The notes beneath the pieces are model-generated. The model did no database searches, was not told the DNA's origin, and was given only the letters and a program-made list of their open reading frames with translations. Shown here in pieces: positions 45,613 through 59,100 of a stretch of 64,000 bases of DNA. Source of the stretch: Lota lota (taxonomy: Eukaryota; Chordata; Actinopteri; Gadiformes; Lotidae). Every line of letters starts with the position of its first letter. The stretch's first letter is position 1. The DNA lies in assembly GCA_026745465.1 (NCBI GenBank), contig JACYXH010000851.1, forward strand, positions 1 through 64,000. Reading direction: 5' to 3'. Both the position numbers and the translations under genes were made by a program.

Positions 45613-48600
45613 ATGGCCTCTGCTACTTCCTGTTATGAAGAAGACTTTTCATGTTCCATCTGTCTGGATGTGTTCAACAGCCCAGTTACCACACCATGTG
45701 GACACAACTTCTGTAGAATCTGTATTACAACGTTCTGGGATGACAAAGTCCAGTACAAATGTCCTGTTTGCAACAAGCTGTTCCACACAAGACCTGATTT
45801 ACAGGTCAATACCTTCATATCAGGGATGGTTGATCGGTTTAGAAGTTCTGTAAGTGTCAAAGAGCAGCCTTGTATTGAACCAGGAGAAGTTCCCTGTGAC
45901 GTCTGTACTGGGACCCAGCTGAAGGCCGTGAAGTCCTGCCTAGTGTGTTTTACCTCTTACTGCCACACCCACCTGGAGCCTCATCAGAGAGTCGCAGGCC
46001 TAAAGAAACATCTGCTGGTCGACCCTATGGACCGTCTGGAAGACAGGATGTGTAAGAAACACGACCGACTTCTGGAGCTCTTCTGCCAGACTGAACAGGT
46101 GTGTGTGTGTCTGTTCTGCACAGTGACGGACCACAAGTCCCATCCTGTTGTACCTCTAAAGGAGGAATATAAAGTAAAGACGGCCCAGCTGGGGAAGATA
46201 GAGTCTGAAGTTCAGCAGTTGATCCAGGAGAGACAACGAAAGATACAGGAGATCAAAGACACAGTAGATCGCAGCAAAGCAGACGCAGACAGAGAGATAG
46301 CTGATGGTGTGCAGGTCCTCACTGCTCTGAAGCGCTCTATTGAAAAATCCCAGAATGATTTCAACCAAACGGTTAAAGAGAAACTGAAATCCACAGAGAA
46401 ACAAGCTGAAGGCCTCATCAAACAACTGGAGCAGGAAATAAAAGATCTGACCAATAGAAGCTCAGAGGTGAAGCAGCTCTCACACACTGAAGACCACCTC
46501 CACTTCCTCCAGACCTTCAGATCCCTGAAGAATCCTCCACCCACCAGGGACTGGACAACGGTGGAGGTCCGTCCTCCGTCATACGTAGGGACCTTGAGGA
46601 GATCCCTGGATCAGCTGGAGAAGACACTGAACATGGAGATGAAGAAGGTGCCTGACCTGAGATCAGCTCTAAAGAAGTGTAAGTGTCTGTTTTAGTTTGA
46701 TTTAGGGCTGTCAAATGTAAATTCAATATTCCAATATTCTTTATATATATATTTTTTTTTTTACATTAGAACTAAATTAAACATGTAACTCGAAAATGCA
46801 TTTCCTGAAGAAAATGCGGTGAGTGCTGCAGTGTAAAGTGAGGTTGAAAACATGCTTAAGAAAGCTACATAGTTTAAGACATATGGAAAAGTTAAATAGC
46901 TGAACTCATGTTAAATATTTTAACAGAGTTTAAAATATGTATGGAGTAAGTGTAATAACGTAAACATACAAACCATTAAAAAATTTCAAATAGTTGGACT
47001 ATAAGAGTTATAACAAATAGCTAATCTAAAATGATGAGTGGATACTGCCTCTCTACACTCAGACAGAATTCACTCAGTGTCTGTGATGTGAACCTCAGTC
47101 TCAATGTGGAGTCAGACGTCATATCAATGAACTGGTCCTCCTCTGCAGAGCTGAAACCAGTTGGAGCTGGTGCATTGAAAGGATCTCTCACCCAGTCATA
47201 TTGTGAACTGTTTTCAGGGAAGTACTTTTTAAAGAATCCCACCAGTGATGAAATATGCTCCTTAATATGTGGAATCACTGAGGTGGCATCATAGTCAGTA
47301 GTGTCAACAAATTCATGCAGGTTCTCGAATGAATCAGTATTTCCTTCATCAAGTCGCCTGCCCCACATTGCAAGCTTTCGAGTGAAAGAGCTGATCTTGT
47401 CTGTGACCTGAGGGAGGTGTTTATCTTTCCCTTGAAGCTGTAGATTTAGTTCATTTAGCTTTCCAAATATTTCACTCAGGTAGGCCAGTTTTGCCAGGAA
47501 GTTCTCATCACAAATTTTTTCTGCGAGGTCATACTTATGCTCCTGCTCCGAAAACATTCTTATCTGCTCTCTGAGGTCAAAAACTCGGGACAAGACTTTT
47601 CCTCGTGACAGCCACCTTGCTTCACTGTGAAACAGCACAGCTTGATGTTCAGCTCCCATCTCCTCCCAGATAGCAGAGAAGACTCTTGTTTTTAGTGGTC
47701 TGGTTTTTATAAAATTTACTGCACCTACAATGTCAGTCATAACCTCACTTAATTCAGAAGAAAGGTGCCTTGATGCCAGTGCTTCTCTGTGTATAACACA
47801 GTGTGTCCACTCAGCATTAGGTGAGGCCTTCTTGATGAGTGCCCCAAGTCCTTTTCTCATCCCTGCCATGGTCTGTGCACCATCACTGCAAACACCAATG
47901 CAGTTCTCCCACTTTAGCCCATTCTCAGTCAGGAAGCAGTCCAGCATTTTGAATAGCTCTTCAGCTGTGGCTCTGTCTCTGACATATTTACAAAAAAGTA
48001 GATCCTCACACAGGGAGTTTGTCATGTCAAAACGTACATAAGCGATAAACAGTCTTTGTTACTGTCAGTTGCTTCATCGAACTGTAAAGCAAAACGTTTG
48101 TCTTTGAGTTTATCTACCAGCTGTTCTTTAAGATCGTTAGCAATGTCATTTATACGTCTGGCGACAGTGTCATTGGACAGCGGGATCGTTTTTATTTTTG
48201 CAGCACTTGCATCATCCAGCATGACAGAGACCATGTCTAATGCTGCAGGCAGTATCAGCTCCTCTGCTATGGAGTGTTTTTTTTTGTTGCACTGAGCAAT
48301 TTTTCTTTCTTTTCATCCCTGTTAAATATTTTTCCATGGTGTCTCTTAAGAGTTTGTTATCTGCACTTCATATCTCCTGCTCTGTGCTGTGTGCTCTTGT
48401 TCGGTGCAAAACAAACCTTCCCCCTGCGGCAAAAAGAAGCATCTTCCCCGGGGTCACACACGCCCCCCCCCTGGCATCGCTCCAAGCCCCCCCAGGGGTG
48501 CGCACTCCACTATATGAGAAAGACTGGGCTAGAGCGAGGTGACGTCATCACGCTCTAGCAGGGCTCAACGGAAGTCAAGGAGACCAAAAACTAAAAGTGT

Positions 48601-51600
48601 TGAATCTTAACAAATATAAATTATATTCAAAATCAGTTTAAAGATCAAAGTGTGTTGATTGAACTGTTTGAACAAAGATTAAAGGTAAACAATTTGCAGA
48701 GATGCAAAGTCTGAATCAGTTGAAGTCTCAGAGAATGGACATTGACTTATAAAAATTTTATTTTAAAAAGTTAAATAATAAACAAATGTAATGATAGCAA
48801 GTGATTCCAATCAAAGCTGAACATATTTAAGGTCCCAAAATTTGTTGAGAATAATAAAGAATAATAATATAGCCTAAGCATAACAATAATATGTAGTAGG
48901 GCTGCACCAAATACGTATGGTTTCAGCATTGTCATTGGGATGTGCGCATGCACAATAGTCTCATGGCAGGACCATGCGATCTCTGACTTTGTTGCTGCTT
49001 TATGCAAAAAGAAAACTCACGGTTCCAATTTTCCATGACTAATCTAGAAGGAGGCCTGTCTTCTAAACAAATGATATACACTATTGCTTCTAAAAAACAT
49101 AGCAGACTAGTCCACTATAGTACCTATCATATTATATATTTGTTGTCACTCTACATTGTTGTTTGTACTAGTAGAGGGAAAGCGAAATAGGATAGAAGTA
49201 GGAACTAGACATCGTACAATTCCTGAAGAAATTGTACTTGCACTGCCACTACATGCTTATGTGTGTGTGTATATTTGTATGTTTGTTTATGTATGTATAT
49301 GTATGTGTAGGTATGTTTACGTGTATGTATGTAGGTATGTTTATGTATGTATGTAGGCATGTTTATGTATGTGTACATATGTGTACATAAGCTTATGTAT
49401 GTTTACATATGTATGAGTGTGTACACATATGTAAATGTACTTATGAATATGTATGTGTACGTATGTGTTTGTATGTGTATGTATGTTTGTGTATGTATCA
49501 GTGTGTATGCGTATGTATACTATGTATGTGTACGTATTTACACATATGTGTACATATGTATGAGTATGTATACATATGTACGTATGAATATGTATGTATG
49601 AGCATGTATACGTATGTTTAGCTATGTGTATGTTTGTATATGTATGTATGTGTACTTATGTTTATGTGTGTGTACTTATGTATATGTATGTGTACTTACG
49701 TATGTGTACTTATGTATGTGTACTTATGTTTACATATGTGTGTGTACTTATGTATACGTATATGCCTGATTATGTTTGTTTAGCTATGTGTATGTTTGTA
49801 TATGTATGTATGTGTACTTATGTTTATATATGTTTGTGTACGTATGTATGTATATTGTGGTAACTTGGACGGGGATTCAGAACAAACAAGCCGAGTAAAC
49901 TGCTGTGGTTAAATCCCACACAGGGAATCCTTTATTTTAACCACGCAATAAAGCAAATAAGGCAACTAGGGTTCTTCTCGGACCGGGGTAACTTCCTCGT
50001 GTATCCAGCCTTCAGCCAGGGACTGGGGGGAATAAAGCTCGTCGGGTTTCCGTGCGTCGTTCAGCGTGCTCTTCCACTTCTTCCTCCCCTGCAATCATTT
50101 GTCCTCTGGCTTAAGTAGGCCTTGAGTTGATTGTTAGCGCCAGGTCTGCAGCAGCTGTGAATGATAGTACTGATTATCAATTATCTTGCCCAGCTGCCTT
50201 TTATCTTCAGACCTGGAGTGTCTCTTCTCAGCCCTTTGGGGGCGCTGAGGTTCTCCTGGTACTCCACAGTATGTATGTATGTATGTATGTATGTATGTAT
50301 GAATGAGTATGCATATGTATGTATATTAGGTATGTGTACATGTACTTATGTATGTGTATGTGCATATGTATGTGTAGGTATGTATGTGTATGTATGAGTA
50401 CATGTCTATGTATATATAGTATGTACGTGTATGTATGAGTACATGTCTATATATATATAGTATGTACGTGTATGTATGAGTACATGTCTTTGTATATATA
50501 GTATGTACGTGTATGTATGAGTACATGTCTATGTATATATAGTATGTACGTGTATGTATGAGTACATGTCTATGTATATATAGTATATACGTGTATGTAT
50601 GAGTACATGTCTATGTATATATAGTATGTACGTGTATGTATGAGTACATGTCTATGTATATATAGTATGTACGTGTATGTATGAGTACATGTCTATGTAT
50701 ATATAGTATGTATGTGTATGTATGAGTACATGTCTATGTATATATAGTATGTATGAACCAGTTCTATGGCTCCAACAGTTAATTTCCAGCCTGTATGTGA
50801 GCTCAGCTTGTTCAGCCTGTTGTTCACACAGGTGTCCCTTTGAAGGTTGAGTGCAATGTATGTGTATTGGGAAATCCCAAAGTTTAATATCATGAAAGGT
50901 ATTACAAGTATTGCTTAGATATTTCATATGAGTAATTAGCTCATCATGCTGAACGGTTTGATGTATGATATGTGTATATTGTGTACATACTGAGGGAGTT
51001 AATGCAGTTCATACATTTTCCTTGGTTTAAATGTTTTGACTGGGACAGCCACTCACACACACATGGGATTTGCTGTTAAGTTTTACTTTAATTATCTTAA
51101 AACCAATATGCGCTACTATTTCTAAACCTATAGCACACTAGTCCACTATAGTACATATCATACGATATGATTTTGTCTTTCTATGTTAGTTTGTAGAGTA
51201 GATGGCATGTGAAAAAGGACAGGAATAAGAAGTATGCAAGAGAACAGTACTAGTGATGATGATGATGATGATGATGATGATAAGGAATGGTTCAGCAGCT
51301 AATCATGTCTTGTTCTCCCGTCAGATGCCTGTGAACTCACACTGGACCCAAACACAGCCCACAGACAACTCTCTCTGTCTGAGGACAACAGAAAAGTGAC
51401 GCGGGTTGAAGAGGAGCAGTTGTTTCCTGATCACCCAGAGAGATTTGACTCCTGGCCCCAGGTGTTGTGTAGAGAGGGTCTGACTGGCCGCTGTTACTGG
51501 GAGGTAGAGAGGGAAGGAGGTGTTGAGATAGGAGTGACATACAGAGGAATCACAAGGAGAGGAGGGGGTGATGACAGCAGGCTTGGAGTGAACAACAAGT

Positions 51601-51872
51601 CCTGGAGTCTTTATTGTGATGATGGTGGTTACTCTGCCTGGTACAACGGTAGTAGAACAGACATACGTCTCCCCCCCGCTGGCTCTAACAGAGTAGGAGT
51701 GTATCTGGACCGGCCTGCTGGCACTCTGTCCTTCTACAGAGTGTCCCCAGATGTAGGAGGGTCCTCAGACACACTGACACACATCCACACCTTCCAGTCC
51801 ACCTTCACCCAGGAGGACCTCCAGCCTGCGTTTGGGTTTGGATGGGGATCAATGTCTCTGTGTCGGTTGTAG
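45613..51872 (+). CDS. TRIM family E3 ubiquitin ligase (RING, two B-boxes, coiled coil, B30.2)
   Basis: Two coding exons, 45613-46678 and 51325-51872, are joined in phase 1 (AAGT|GTAAGT and CCCGTCAG). This gives about 537 residues. The RING is C3HC4 (Cys14, 17, 29, His31, Cys34, 37, 50, 53). The first B-box spans about 95-124 and the second about 147-177 (Cys147, His150, Cys158, Cys166, Cys169, His174, His177). A Lys/Glu/Gln-rich coiled coil spans about 185-310. PRY-SPRY begins CELTLDPNTAHRQLSLSE and ends MSLCRL. By family, the RING ubiquitinates and the B30.2 recognises the target, in the cytosol, often in antiviral defence. It resembles the TRIM25/TRIM16-like fish group. The assignment to a subfamily is by eye. 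The 4.6 kb intron holds a hAT fragment, satellites and an LTR-like relic. Confidence 0.88.
47021..48525 (-). mobile_element. hAT transposase fragment (ZBED/Buster-like)
   Basis: A 334-residue open frame (48025-47021) reads like the catalytic core of hAT/ZBED5-type transposases (CSDGAQTMAGMRKGLGALI, THCVIHREALASR, LFHSEARWLSRGKVL). A second piece (48234-48022, DDASAAKIKTIPLSNDTVAR, LQFDEATDSNKD) lies upstream in another frame, so one frameshift separates them. The N-terminal BED finger and the C-terminal hATC dimerisation motif are missing, so both ends are truncated. DNA near 48460-48530 (CCCAGGGGTGCGCACTCC) resembles the outer part of such an element. It lies antisense in the TRIM intron. 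Not active as it stands. Confidence 0.8.
48530..49255. other. Intron DNA, no feature recognised
   Basis: AT-rich TRIM intron sequence between the hAT fragment and the TATG array. The stretch CATAGCAGACTAGTCCACTA+TAGTACCTATCAT (near 49098) resembles 51129-51160, suggesting a small internal duplication. Confidence 0.4.
49256..49855. repeat. TATG/GTAC compound array
   Basis: About 600 bp of GTATGTATGTGTACTTATG-type repeats without a fixed unit. Confidence 0.95.
49856..50268 (-). mobile_element. Solo-LTR-like relic with TGTGGTAAC end
   Basis: 413 bp from TGTGGTAACTTGGACGGGG to GGTACTCCACA, inserted in the TATG array. On the minus strand it has TG...CA ends and AATAAAGG, typical of an LTR. The target duplication cannot be resolved within the repeat. 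Fossil, family unassigned. Confidence 0.45.
50269..50756 (+). repeat. TATG array and 41 bp minisatellite in the TRIM intron
   Basis: About nine copies of GAGTACATGTCTATGTATAT+ATAGTATGTACGTGTATGTA from 50395. The same unit, reversed, is at the matching place in the Ig-B30.2 gene. Confidence 0.95.
50757..51324 (+). repeat. Intron part of the inverted B30.2 duplication
   Basis: GAACCAGTTCTATGGCTCCA, CACACAGGTGTCCCTTTGAA and GAGAACAGTACTAGTGATGA recur reversed at 30590-31100 before the other B30.2 exon. The duplication therefore covers intron, exon and both flanking satellites. Confidence 0.85.
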
Positions 51873-51894
51873 AAAAAAAAAGCACACGCAGTGG

Positions 51895-52271
51895 CGGACA
51901 CACACAGTACACACACACACACACATAGTACACACACACAATACACACACCTAGAACACACACATAGTACACACATTAACTCACAGTACACATACATAGT
52001 ACACACACACACACATACACACAGTACACACACACAGTACAAACACACACACATACACACACAGAGTGCTCACATACACACACATAGTATACACACACAT
52101 ACACACACATAGTACACACACACAGTACAAACACACACACATACATACACACACACATACACACATAGTACACACACACAAAGTACGCACACACATAGTA
52201 CACATACACATAGTACACACACTCAATGTACACACACACTTAGCACACACACACACACAGTACAAACACAC

Positions 52272-52306
<35 letters not shown>

Positions 52307-52410
52307 TTGTACACACACATAGTACACACACACACACACATAGTAGACACACCTAGTACACACACAGTACACACACACACAAAGTACACACACACACAAA
52401 CACACACAGT
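51895..52410. repeat. Compound CA repeat
   Basis: CACACATAGTACACACACA units for about 500 bp after the TRIM stop codon. Confidence 0.95.
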
Positions 52411-52419
52411 ACAAACTCA

Positions 52420-54180
52420 AGGACTGTTGATTCATCATGTGTGTCCAAAAAAACAGAAGGCATGGGACGTAAGGGATGTTACTCATTGTTTGTCATTATT
52501 ATACATATATCATACTCTATACATTTCCTAAGCACTGTTTTATTATGCAACTATAAGCACTTAAAGTAATACACTGGTCATTGATTGACTTAGTTATGTG
52601 CAGCAATAATGGTACATTAATGAAACCTGTGAACATTGTATGTTTTATTATAATGCACTCAGAGTATCTTATAAGATTGAAGGAAACACTTTATGATAGG
52701 AAAAGCACATGTACTGCATATGATGTCAGTAAGCCCTGTTGACATGTGTATATTGCACTATGTCTAGTGATAGGATAACACTGTTAACTAACGGTTCATG
52801 GGCTCACCATCCAGGTCTGGTGTGACTTACAGGTCTTGGGGAATAAATTATGTTTTTATGTGTTGTGACATAAGTAATGCATTGTTTGACGCACAGTTTG
52901 ATTGTCTTACTTGGGGCGGCCGGCCTGGCTTGATATGGGTTTAGAAAGTACCTATAAAAAAAACACCAAAAACACCAGATAGTAGAATAGCTGGCATCAG
53001 CAGAAGGACACCAGCTGGGGTTCATGTGAGGACAAAATAGAGCGTAGAATAGCTGATGTCAGCAGAATGAATTATTCATAAAGGGCGTGGAATGGTCAAG
53101 GCCAAATCTTACTCTATAAAATGGCCTACCCAAGGTAGGAATAGCTAGGAAATCCTAGCCACGGGGACTCCATGAAGGACGTCCACCTAGACTTCAGAGG
53201 AGAAGTGAAGACTATAAAGACTTTGAAAAGAACTTGGAAAATAGGAGAAGAGTGTTTCTTCTCAAAACCTCTATCAGCCTCGCATTCTCACCAGAAGCTA
53301 GCCTTGACCACCCACCCTCCGAAGAGAGGATTCCTCCCTTAGCCCTAAGAAGCTATGAAGGCTACAGCTGTGGGCACACAGAAGAATTACGGACAGAAAA
53401 AAACTAATAGAACTTTTTCGGCCATGTTTCAGAAAGGGATTTTCCTTTTCTCCCAGGCGATTGATAATACTCCACACCACAAGTAAGCCATATGTGTGAT
53501 CATTGTTTTAACCTTTTCTTTGGATTGCATATAGAGAATGTCCTTTTTATCAATATATTCTTTGCCATATTACTTTTTATTGATTGTTTTTTAGCTTCTT
53601 GCAATGTTTAACCCTGTAATCCCTCAACTAAAATCATTTTAACCTTTTCTTTGGATTGCTTCTTTGCCATTAATGTTTACTGATTGGTTTTTAAGCTTTT
53701 TGCAATGTTTCACCCTGTAATCAATCCCGCAAATAAAACATATTTTGATCAGCCAACCCCCTTTTTCTCTCAGACAAAGGAACCGATAGAGGAACCAGCA
53801 AATAAAATCATTTTAACCAGTTTTCATCGGCCGACTCCCTTTTCTCTCAAACAAAGGAAATGGTAGAGAGGAACCAGCATCATGATTCTAAGAGGTTACT
53901 TAGTCCTCGTTGAAGAAACATATCCCTAGAGTTAGTAATTTCCAAACTCCTTAATAATCCCATTAAACTTCCAAGTGCACAGGTCCCAGGGGAGAGCTAC
54001 TACACAGACGCGATCGGCAGCCACGGTTCTGGCCCGGGTTATGCCCAGAGGTGGGGTGCTGAAGTAAGCGAGGTAGGTGTCTGGTATACAGTAGTTAGGG
54101 GCCGGGCGAATCTCCCCACCAGCTTGTTCACAACCGTTACAGGACAACAAGCTTCACGAAGTGACGGATCTAACAACACA
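52420..54180. other. Intergenic DNA, no gene recognised
   Basis: It contains a direct duplication near 53508-53820 (TTTAACCTTTTCTTTGGATTGC and ATAAAATCATTTTAACC blocks repeated) and a TATAAAATGG near 53115. A 72-codon minus-strand frame at 53932-54150 has a coding-like composition, but no family was recognised. Confidence 0.4.
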
Positions 54181-54181
54181 T

Positions 54182-54277
<96 letters not shown>
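54182..54277. repeat. (CA)n microsatellite
   Basis: About 95 bp of pure CA. Confidence 0.95.
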
Positions 54278-54278
<1 letters not shown>

Positions 54279-54279
54279 A

Positions 54280-54465
54280 AACCCGGAGCGCTGCTTCCTC
54301 TACTTCCTACTCTGACTGAATCCGCTGTCTGCTGCTGTCATAGCTCTGCTGCTCGTGTGTGCACTGTGCGCGTGCACGCCGGGGCGCGTTCCTGCAGCGA
54401 GCGTAGCGGCAATAAACAGATCTGTTCTCTCTTCTTCTTTTGTTGAATGTTGGATCGGGGCTGGA
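54280..54465 (+). repeat. 185 bp module flanking the 88 bp array, copy 2
   Basis: Inverted copy of 38146-38330, with the same order: CA run, CpG-rich block, AATAAACAGATCTGTT, GGATCGGGGCTGGA, 88 bp array. Confidence 0.75.
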
Positions 54466-54881
54466 GCTTTATTCTTTAGTATTCGTTGGTTCCTATAACT
54501 ATATAAGCCTAATTATAAAGGCTAATGAAGGTTTAATAGAAGAGTTCTCAACAGCTTTATTCTTTATTATTCATTGGTTCCTATAACTATATAAGCCTAA
54601 TTATAAAGGTAATGAAGGTTTAATAGACGAGTTCTCAACAGCTTTATTCTTTATTATTCGTTGGTTCCTATAACTATATAAGCCTAATTATAAAGGCTAA
54701 TGAAGGTTTAATAGAAGAGTTCTCAACAGCTTTATTATTTATTATTCGTTGGTTCCTATAACTATATAAGCCTAATTATAAAGGGTAATGAAGGTTTAAT
54801 AGAAGAGTTCTCAACAGCTTTATTCTTTATTATGCGTTGGTTCCTATAACTATATACGCCTAATTATAAAGGGTAATGAAG
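54466..54881 (+). repeat. 88 bp minisatellite array, left of the Gypsy insertion
   Basis: About five copies. The array is cut at TGAAG by the LTR element and resumes at 59812. Confidence 0.95.
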
Positions 54882-55198
54882 TGTCATGACACCCTCTTCC
54901 ACTACCTAGGGGCGCCGGCTGCTATTCCACCTCGTGCACTCTGCTTTCCACACCAGCCTTCAATTAAACAATCACCGCACTCTACTTAATCACCAGTCTT
55001 CCTAGCAGCCGGTGCCAGATCGTTGTTTAACCACCTCGTGTCAGTTACTTCGTTCCAGTAAACAGATATCGTTATTCTCTCCCTGTCTACCCCTAACCTG
55101 TTCTTTTGGAAAATAAATCTTTTGGAATCTATCACATCTCCGCCTCGTAGTGTCCGCATTTGGGTTCTCGTCCTGTCAGCGTAACAGACAACGTAACA
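54882..55198 (+). repeat. 5' LTR of the Gypsy element
   Basis: 317 bp, TG...CA, with AATAAATC near the 3' part. The following primer-binding site was not identified with confidence. Confidence 0.95.
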
Positions 55199-55214
55199 GT
55201 ACGATCTGGCCAAT

Positions 55215-56165
55215 ATGGACCCAGCGGACCTTGATTCGTTACGGCAAGTAATCTCCAACCAAGGGGTTCGGCTTGGTCAACATGAGCAGGCGTTCCAGGA
55301 GTTCGCTACAACTCTCCAAGGGGTGACCCAGGCGCTCAGCGAGCTCCGCGCTTCGTTACCGTCCACCGGGACTCCGGCGTCTCAACCCGCCGTTTCGATT
55401 TCCCCGACGTCTTCCCGAGAACCTTCCATCCCCGCTCCTGAACGCTACAAGGGTGACCTGGGATCTTGCGGTGCATTTTTGGTACAGTGCTCCCTTGTTT
55501 TTGAGCTCCAGCCGCTCACCTATCCGTCCGAGAAGTCACGCATCGCTTATATAATCGAGGCGCTGAAAGGCAATGCCCTTGCCTGGGCTACAGCGTTGTG
55601 GGAGCGAGGGTCGGAGATTTGTTCCTCTTACTCGAGATTCACCGAGGAGATGCGCAAGGTCTTCGATCATCCGATCAGTGGCAGAGAGGCTTCTCAACGT
55701 TTACTATCGATACGCCAAGGAACGCGAAGCGTCGCTGAGTTCACGGTGGAGTTCCGCACCCTGGCTGCAGAGAGTGGGTGGAACGAAGAGGCTCTGCTGG
55801 GAGTTTTTTCGAGCGCGCTCTCTGACACCATCCGGGACGAGTTGGCGTCTCGAGATGATTCCCCGAGTTTGGACCACCTAATCTCCCTTGCCATTCGTTT
55901 GGATAACCGGCTGCGTGAACGACAACGCGAACGTACACTCCGGTATTCTCCTGTCTTCCGGCCACCTCCCCCTGGATTTACCTCAACCGGAAATGAACCC
56001 GCACGTTTTCCTGAACCTGAACCTATGCAGTTGGGCCGCACCCACCTCACGTCTGACGAGAGGGAGCGTCGTATGCGGTCTGGGGCCTGTTTGTATTGTG
56101 GTCAGTCGGGCCATTATCGGTCCTCCTGTCCTATTCGCCCGGGAAACGGTCCGGCTCGCCAATAA
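55215..56165 (+). CDS. gag: Gag of the Gypsy element
   Basis: 316 residues. It starts [20 protein letters not shown] with a coiled-coil-like N-terminus, has a capsid-like middle ([28 protein letters not shown]), and ends with one CCHC knuckle ([14 protein letters not shown]). It packages element RNA. The C-terminal end overlaps pol. Confidence 0.9.
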   Translation: MDPADLDSLRQVISNQGVRLGQHEQAFQEFATTLQGVTQALSELRASLPSTGTPASQPAVSISPTSSREPSIPAPERYKGDLGSCGAFLVQCSLVFELQPLTYPSEKSRIAYIIEALKGNALAWATALWERGSEICSSYSRFTEEMRKVFDHPISGREASQRLLSIRQGTRSVAEFTVEFRTLAAESGWNEEALLGVFSSALSDTIRDELASRDDSPSLDHLISLAIRLDNRLRERQRERTLRYSPVFRPPPPGFTSTGNEPARFPEPEPMQLGRTHLTSDERERRMRSGACLYCGQSGHYRSSCPIRPGNGPARQ

Positions 56166-59100
56166 CTCGAGGGGTTTTGGTGAGTCAAACGCTCAACCCC
56201 TCGGCTCCCCGACCTCTACTAGACGCCATCTTATCCTGGCAGGACCAATCCCAACAGCTCTCGATCCTCCTGGACTCGGGGGCAGACGAGTCTTTCATCG
56301 ACCGTGAGCTGGTCAAACAACTGGGGATTGAGACTTCGCCTCTCGAGTCTCCACTAGAGGCCCAGGCACTCAATGGGAAACCTCTCGCCCGAGTGGAGCG
56401 TCGGACGTCTCCCGTCTCCCTGTTGATCTCCGGTAATCATAGTGAGTATATCTCCCTTCATGTGATAGACTGTCCTTTCACGCCTGTAGTTCTGGGTTTG
56501 CCTTGGTTACAGATTCACAATCCCCATGTCGACTGGAGAGCGGGCCGCATAACGTCCTGGAGTCCATTCTGTCTTTCGCAGTGTCTCCGTTCTGCACAGT
56601 CCCCCTGTTCCTCTGAATCCCGAGCCCCGCCACCACCCCCTTCCGACCTGTCCTCGGTTCCAGAGACGTACCACGACCTCGCAGAGGTCTTCAGCGAGGC
56701 CCACGCCATATCTCTGCCACCTCATCGCCCATATGATTGCGCCATTGATCTGCTTCCTGGAGCCCCCCTGCCTAGCAGTCGCTTATTCAACCTCTCTCGC
56801 CCGGAACGTGTATCCATGGAACAATATATCCAGGAGTCTCTAGCAGCCGGGATTATCCGTCCCTCGTCTTCCCCAGTTGGAGCAGGCTTCTTCTTCATCG
56901 CCAAGAAGGACCACTCTCTCCGCCCCTGTATTGATTACCGAGGCCTGAACAACATCACCGTTAAGAACAAGTACCCCTTACCCTTGATCAGCTCTGCCTT
57001 TATTCCCCTCCACGGCGCCACGATATTTTCAAAGCTCGACCTTCGCAACGCATATCATCTGGTCCGCATCAGGGAGGGGGATGAGTGGAAGACCGCATTC
57101 AACACACCCCTGGGACATTTTGAGTATCTGGTAATGCCATTCGGTCTCACCAACGCCCCCGGGGTCTTCCAAGCTCTTGTCAACGACGTCCTTCGTGACA
57201 TGTTGAATCGTTCCGTCTTCATCTACTTAGATGACATCCTCGTTTTCTCCGGGTCGCTGGAGGAGCATAAGGTTCACGTCCGGCAGGTTCTCCAGCGGCT
57301 ACTAGAGAACCGGCTATTCGTGAAGGCTGAGAAGTGCGAGTTCCACGTCACTTCCACTTCATTCCTGGGGTACATCATCGGCCAGGGACAAGTGAGGATG
57401 GATCCTGCAAAGGTTTCAGCGGTGACCGAGTGGCCCACTCCCACTTCTCGCAAGAAGCTCCAGCAGTTCCTGGGCTTCGCCAACTTCTACCGGCGTTTCA
57501 TCCGTGGCTACAGCCAGGTCGCAGCACCCCTCACGGCCTTGACCTCAATTAGGAGCCGCTTCCTGTGGACTACGGAGGCCGAAACAGCGTTCGCAGCCCT
57601 CAAGAAGCGCTTCGTCTCTTCTCCGATCCTCATTCAACCCAACCCCGCCAACCAGTTCGTGGTGGAGGTCGACGCTTCTGACACCGGTGTGGGCGCGGTT
57701 CTCTCCCAGCGCTCCTCCTCAGATCAGAAAATGCACCCGTGCGCCTTTTTCTCTTGCCGCTTGACGCCTCCCGAGAGGAATTATGACGTAGGCAACCGAG
57801 AGCTACTGGCCGTAAAATTAGCGCTGGAGGAATGGCGACACTGGCTGGAGGGCGCCGAACTGCCGTTCGTTGTCTGGACCGACCACCGGAATCTTGAATA
57901 CATACAGTCAGCTAAGAGACTAAACTCCCGGCAAGCCAGATGGGCCCTATTCTTTGGCCGTTTCAGGTTTACCTTAACCTACCGCCCAGGATCTCGAAAT
58001 ATCAAACCCGACGCTCTCTCCCGCCTCCACTCTCCCGAAGACTCCAGACCGGACCCCGAGCCCATTCTTCCGCCCACTTGCCTAGTCGCGGCTCTCACAT
58101 TAGAGGTCGAATCAGCTGTAATTCAGGCCCAGAGAGATCAGCCTGACCCTGGTAATGGTCCTCTCAATCGGTTATTCGTCCCGGATTCAGAACGCACAAG
58201 AGTCCTTTCTTGGGCCCACGCCTCCAAACTATCCTGCCATCCAGGTGTGACCCGTACCCTGGACTTCGTTCGCCGTCGGTTCTGGTGGCCAACCATGAAC
58301 GTGGATGTCCGTTCATTCATCGCGGCTTGTTCCACCTGCGCTCGCAACAAGACCTCCACCCAACCCCGCTCCGGCTTACTTCGTCCCCTCCCCATTCCCA
58401 GTCGTCCTTGGTCCCACATTGCTCTGGACTTCGTCACCGGTCTCCCCCCTTCGGAAGGGAACACCACTATTCTCACGGTGATCGACCGCTTTTCCAAGTC
58501 CGCCCATTTTCTAGCCCTCCCAAAACTTCCCTCTGCCAGGGAGACCGCGGATCTCCTTGTTTCCCACGTCTTCCGTCAGCATGGTATCCCGGTGGACGTC
58601 GTTTCGGACCGAGGTCCTCAGTTCACCTCCCAAGTCTGGCGCGCCTTCTGTACAGCCTTGGGGATCTCGGTCAGTCTTTCCTCGGGATACCATCCCCAGT
58701 CCAACGGCCAGTCGGAGAGGGTTAACCAGGAGATGGAGGCCACCCTTCGCTGCATCACAGAGACCAACTCCGCGACTTGGAGCTCTCAACTCGCTTGGGT
58801 GGAGTACGCACACAACACCCTTGTGAACGCCTCCACAGGTCTCTCCCCCTTTATGTGCTCTCTGGGGTACCAGCCACCCCTATTTCCCTCCCTGGAGGCA
58901 GAGATCTCTGTTCCCTCGGTCGATGCCCACCTGCAACGATGTCAGCGCACATGGAAACGCGCTCGGGCTGCGCTTCTCCAGGCATCGTCTCGCTCCCAGC
59001 GGCAAGCTAACAAGCATCGCCTTCCAGCCCCCCAGTACATCCCGGGACAGAAAGTTTGGCTTCGATCCAAGGACCTCCCGCTGAAGGGGTTCAACCAGAA

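Noticed and set aside
53932-54150. 72-codon minus-strand frame (CEQAGGEIRPAPNYC)
   Set aside because: It looks protein-like in composition but no domain or family could be named, so it is only noted in the intergenic entry.
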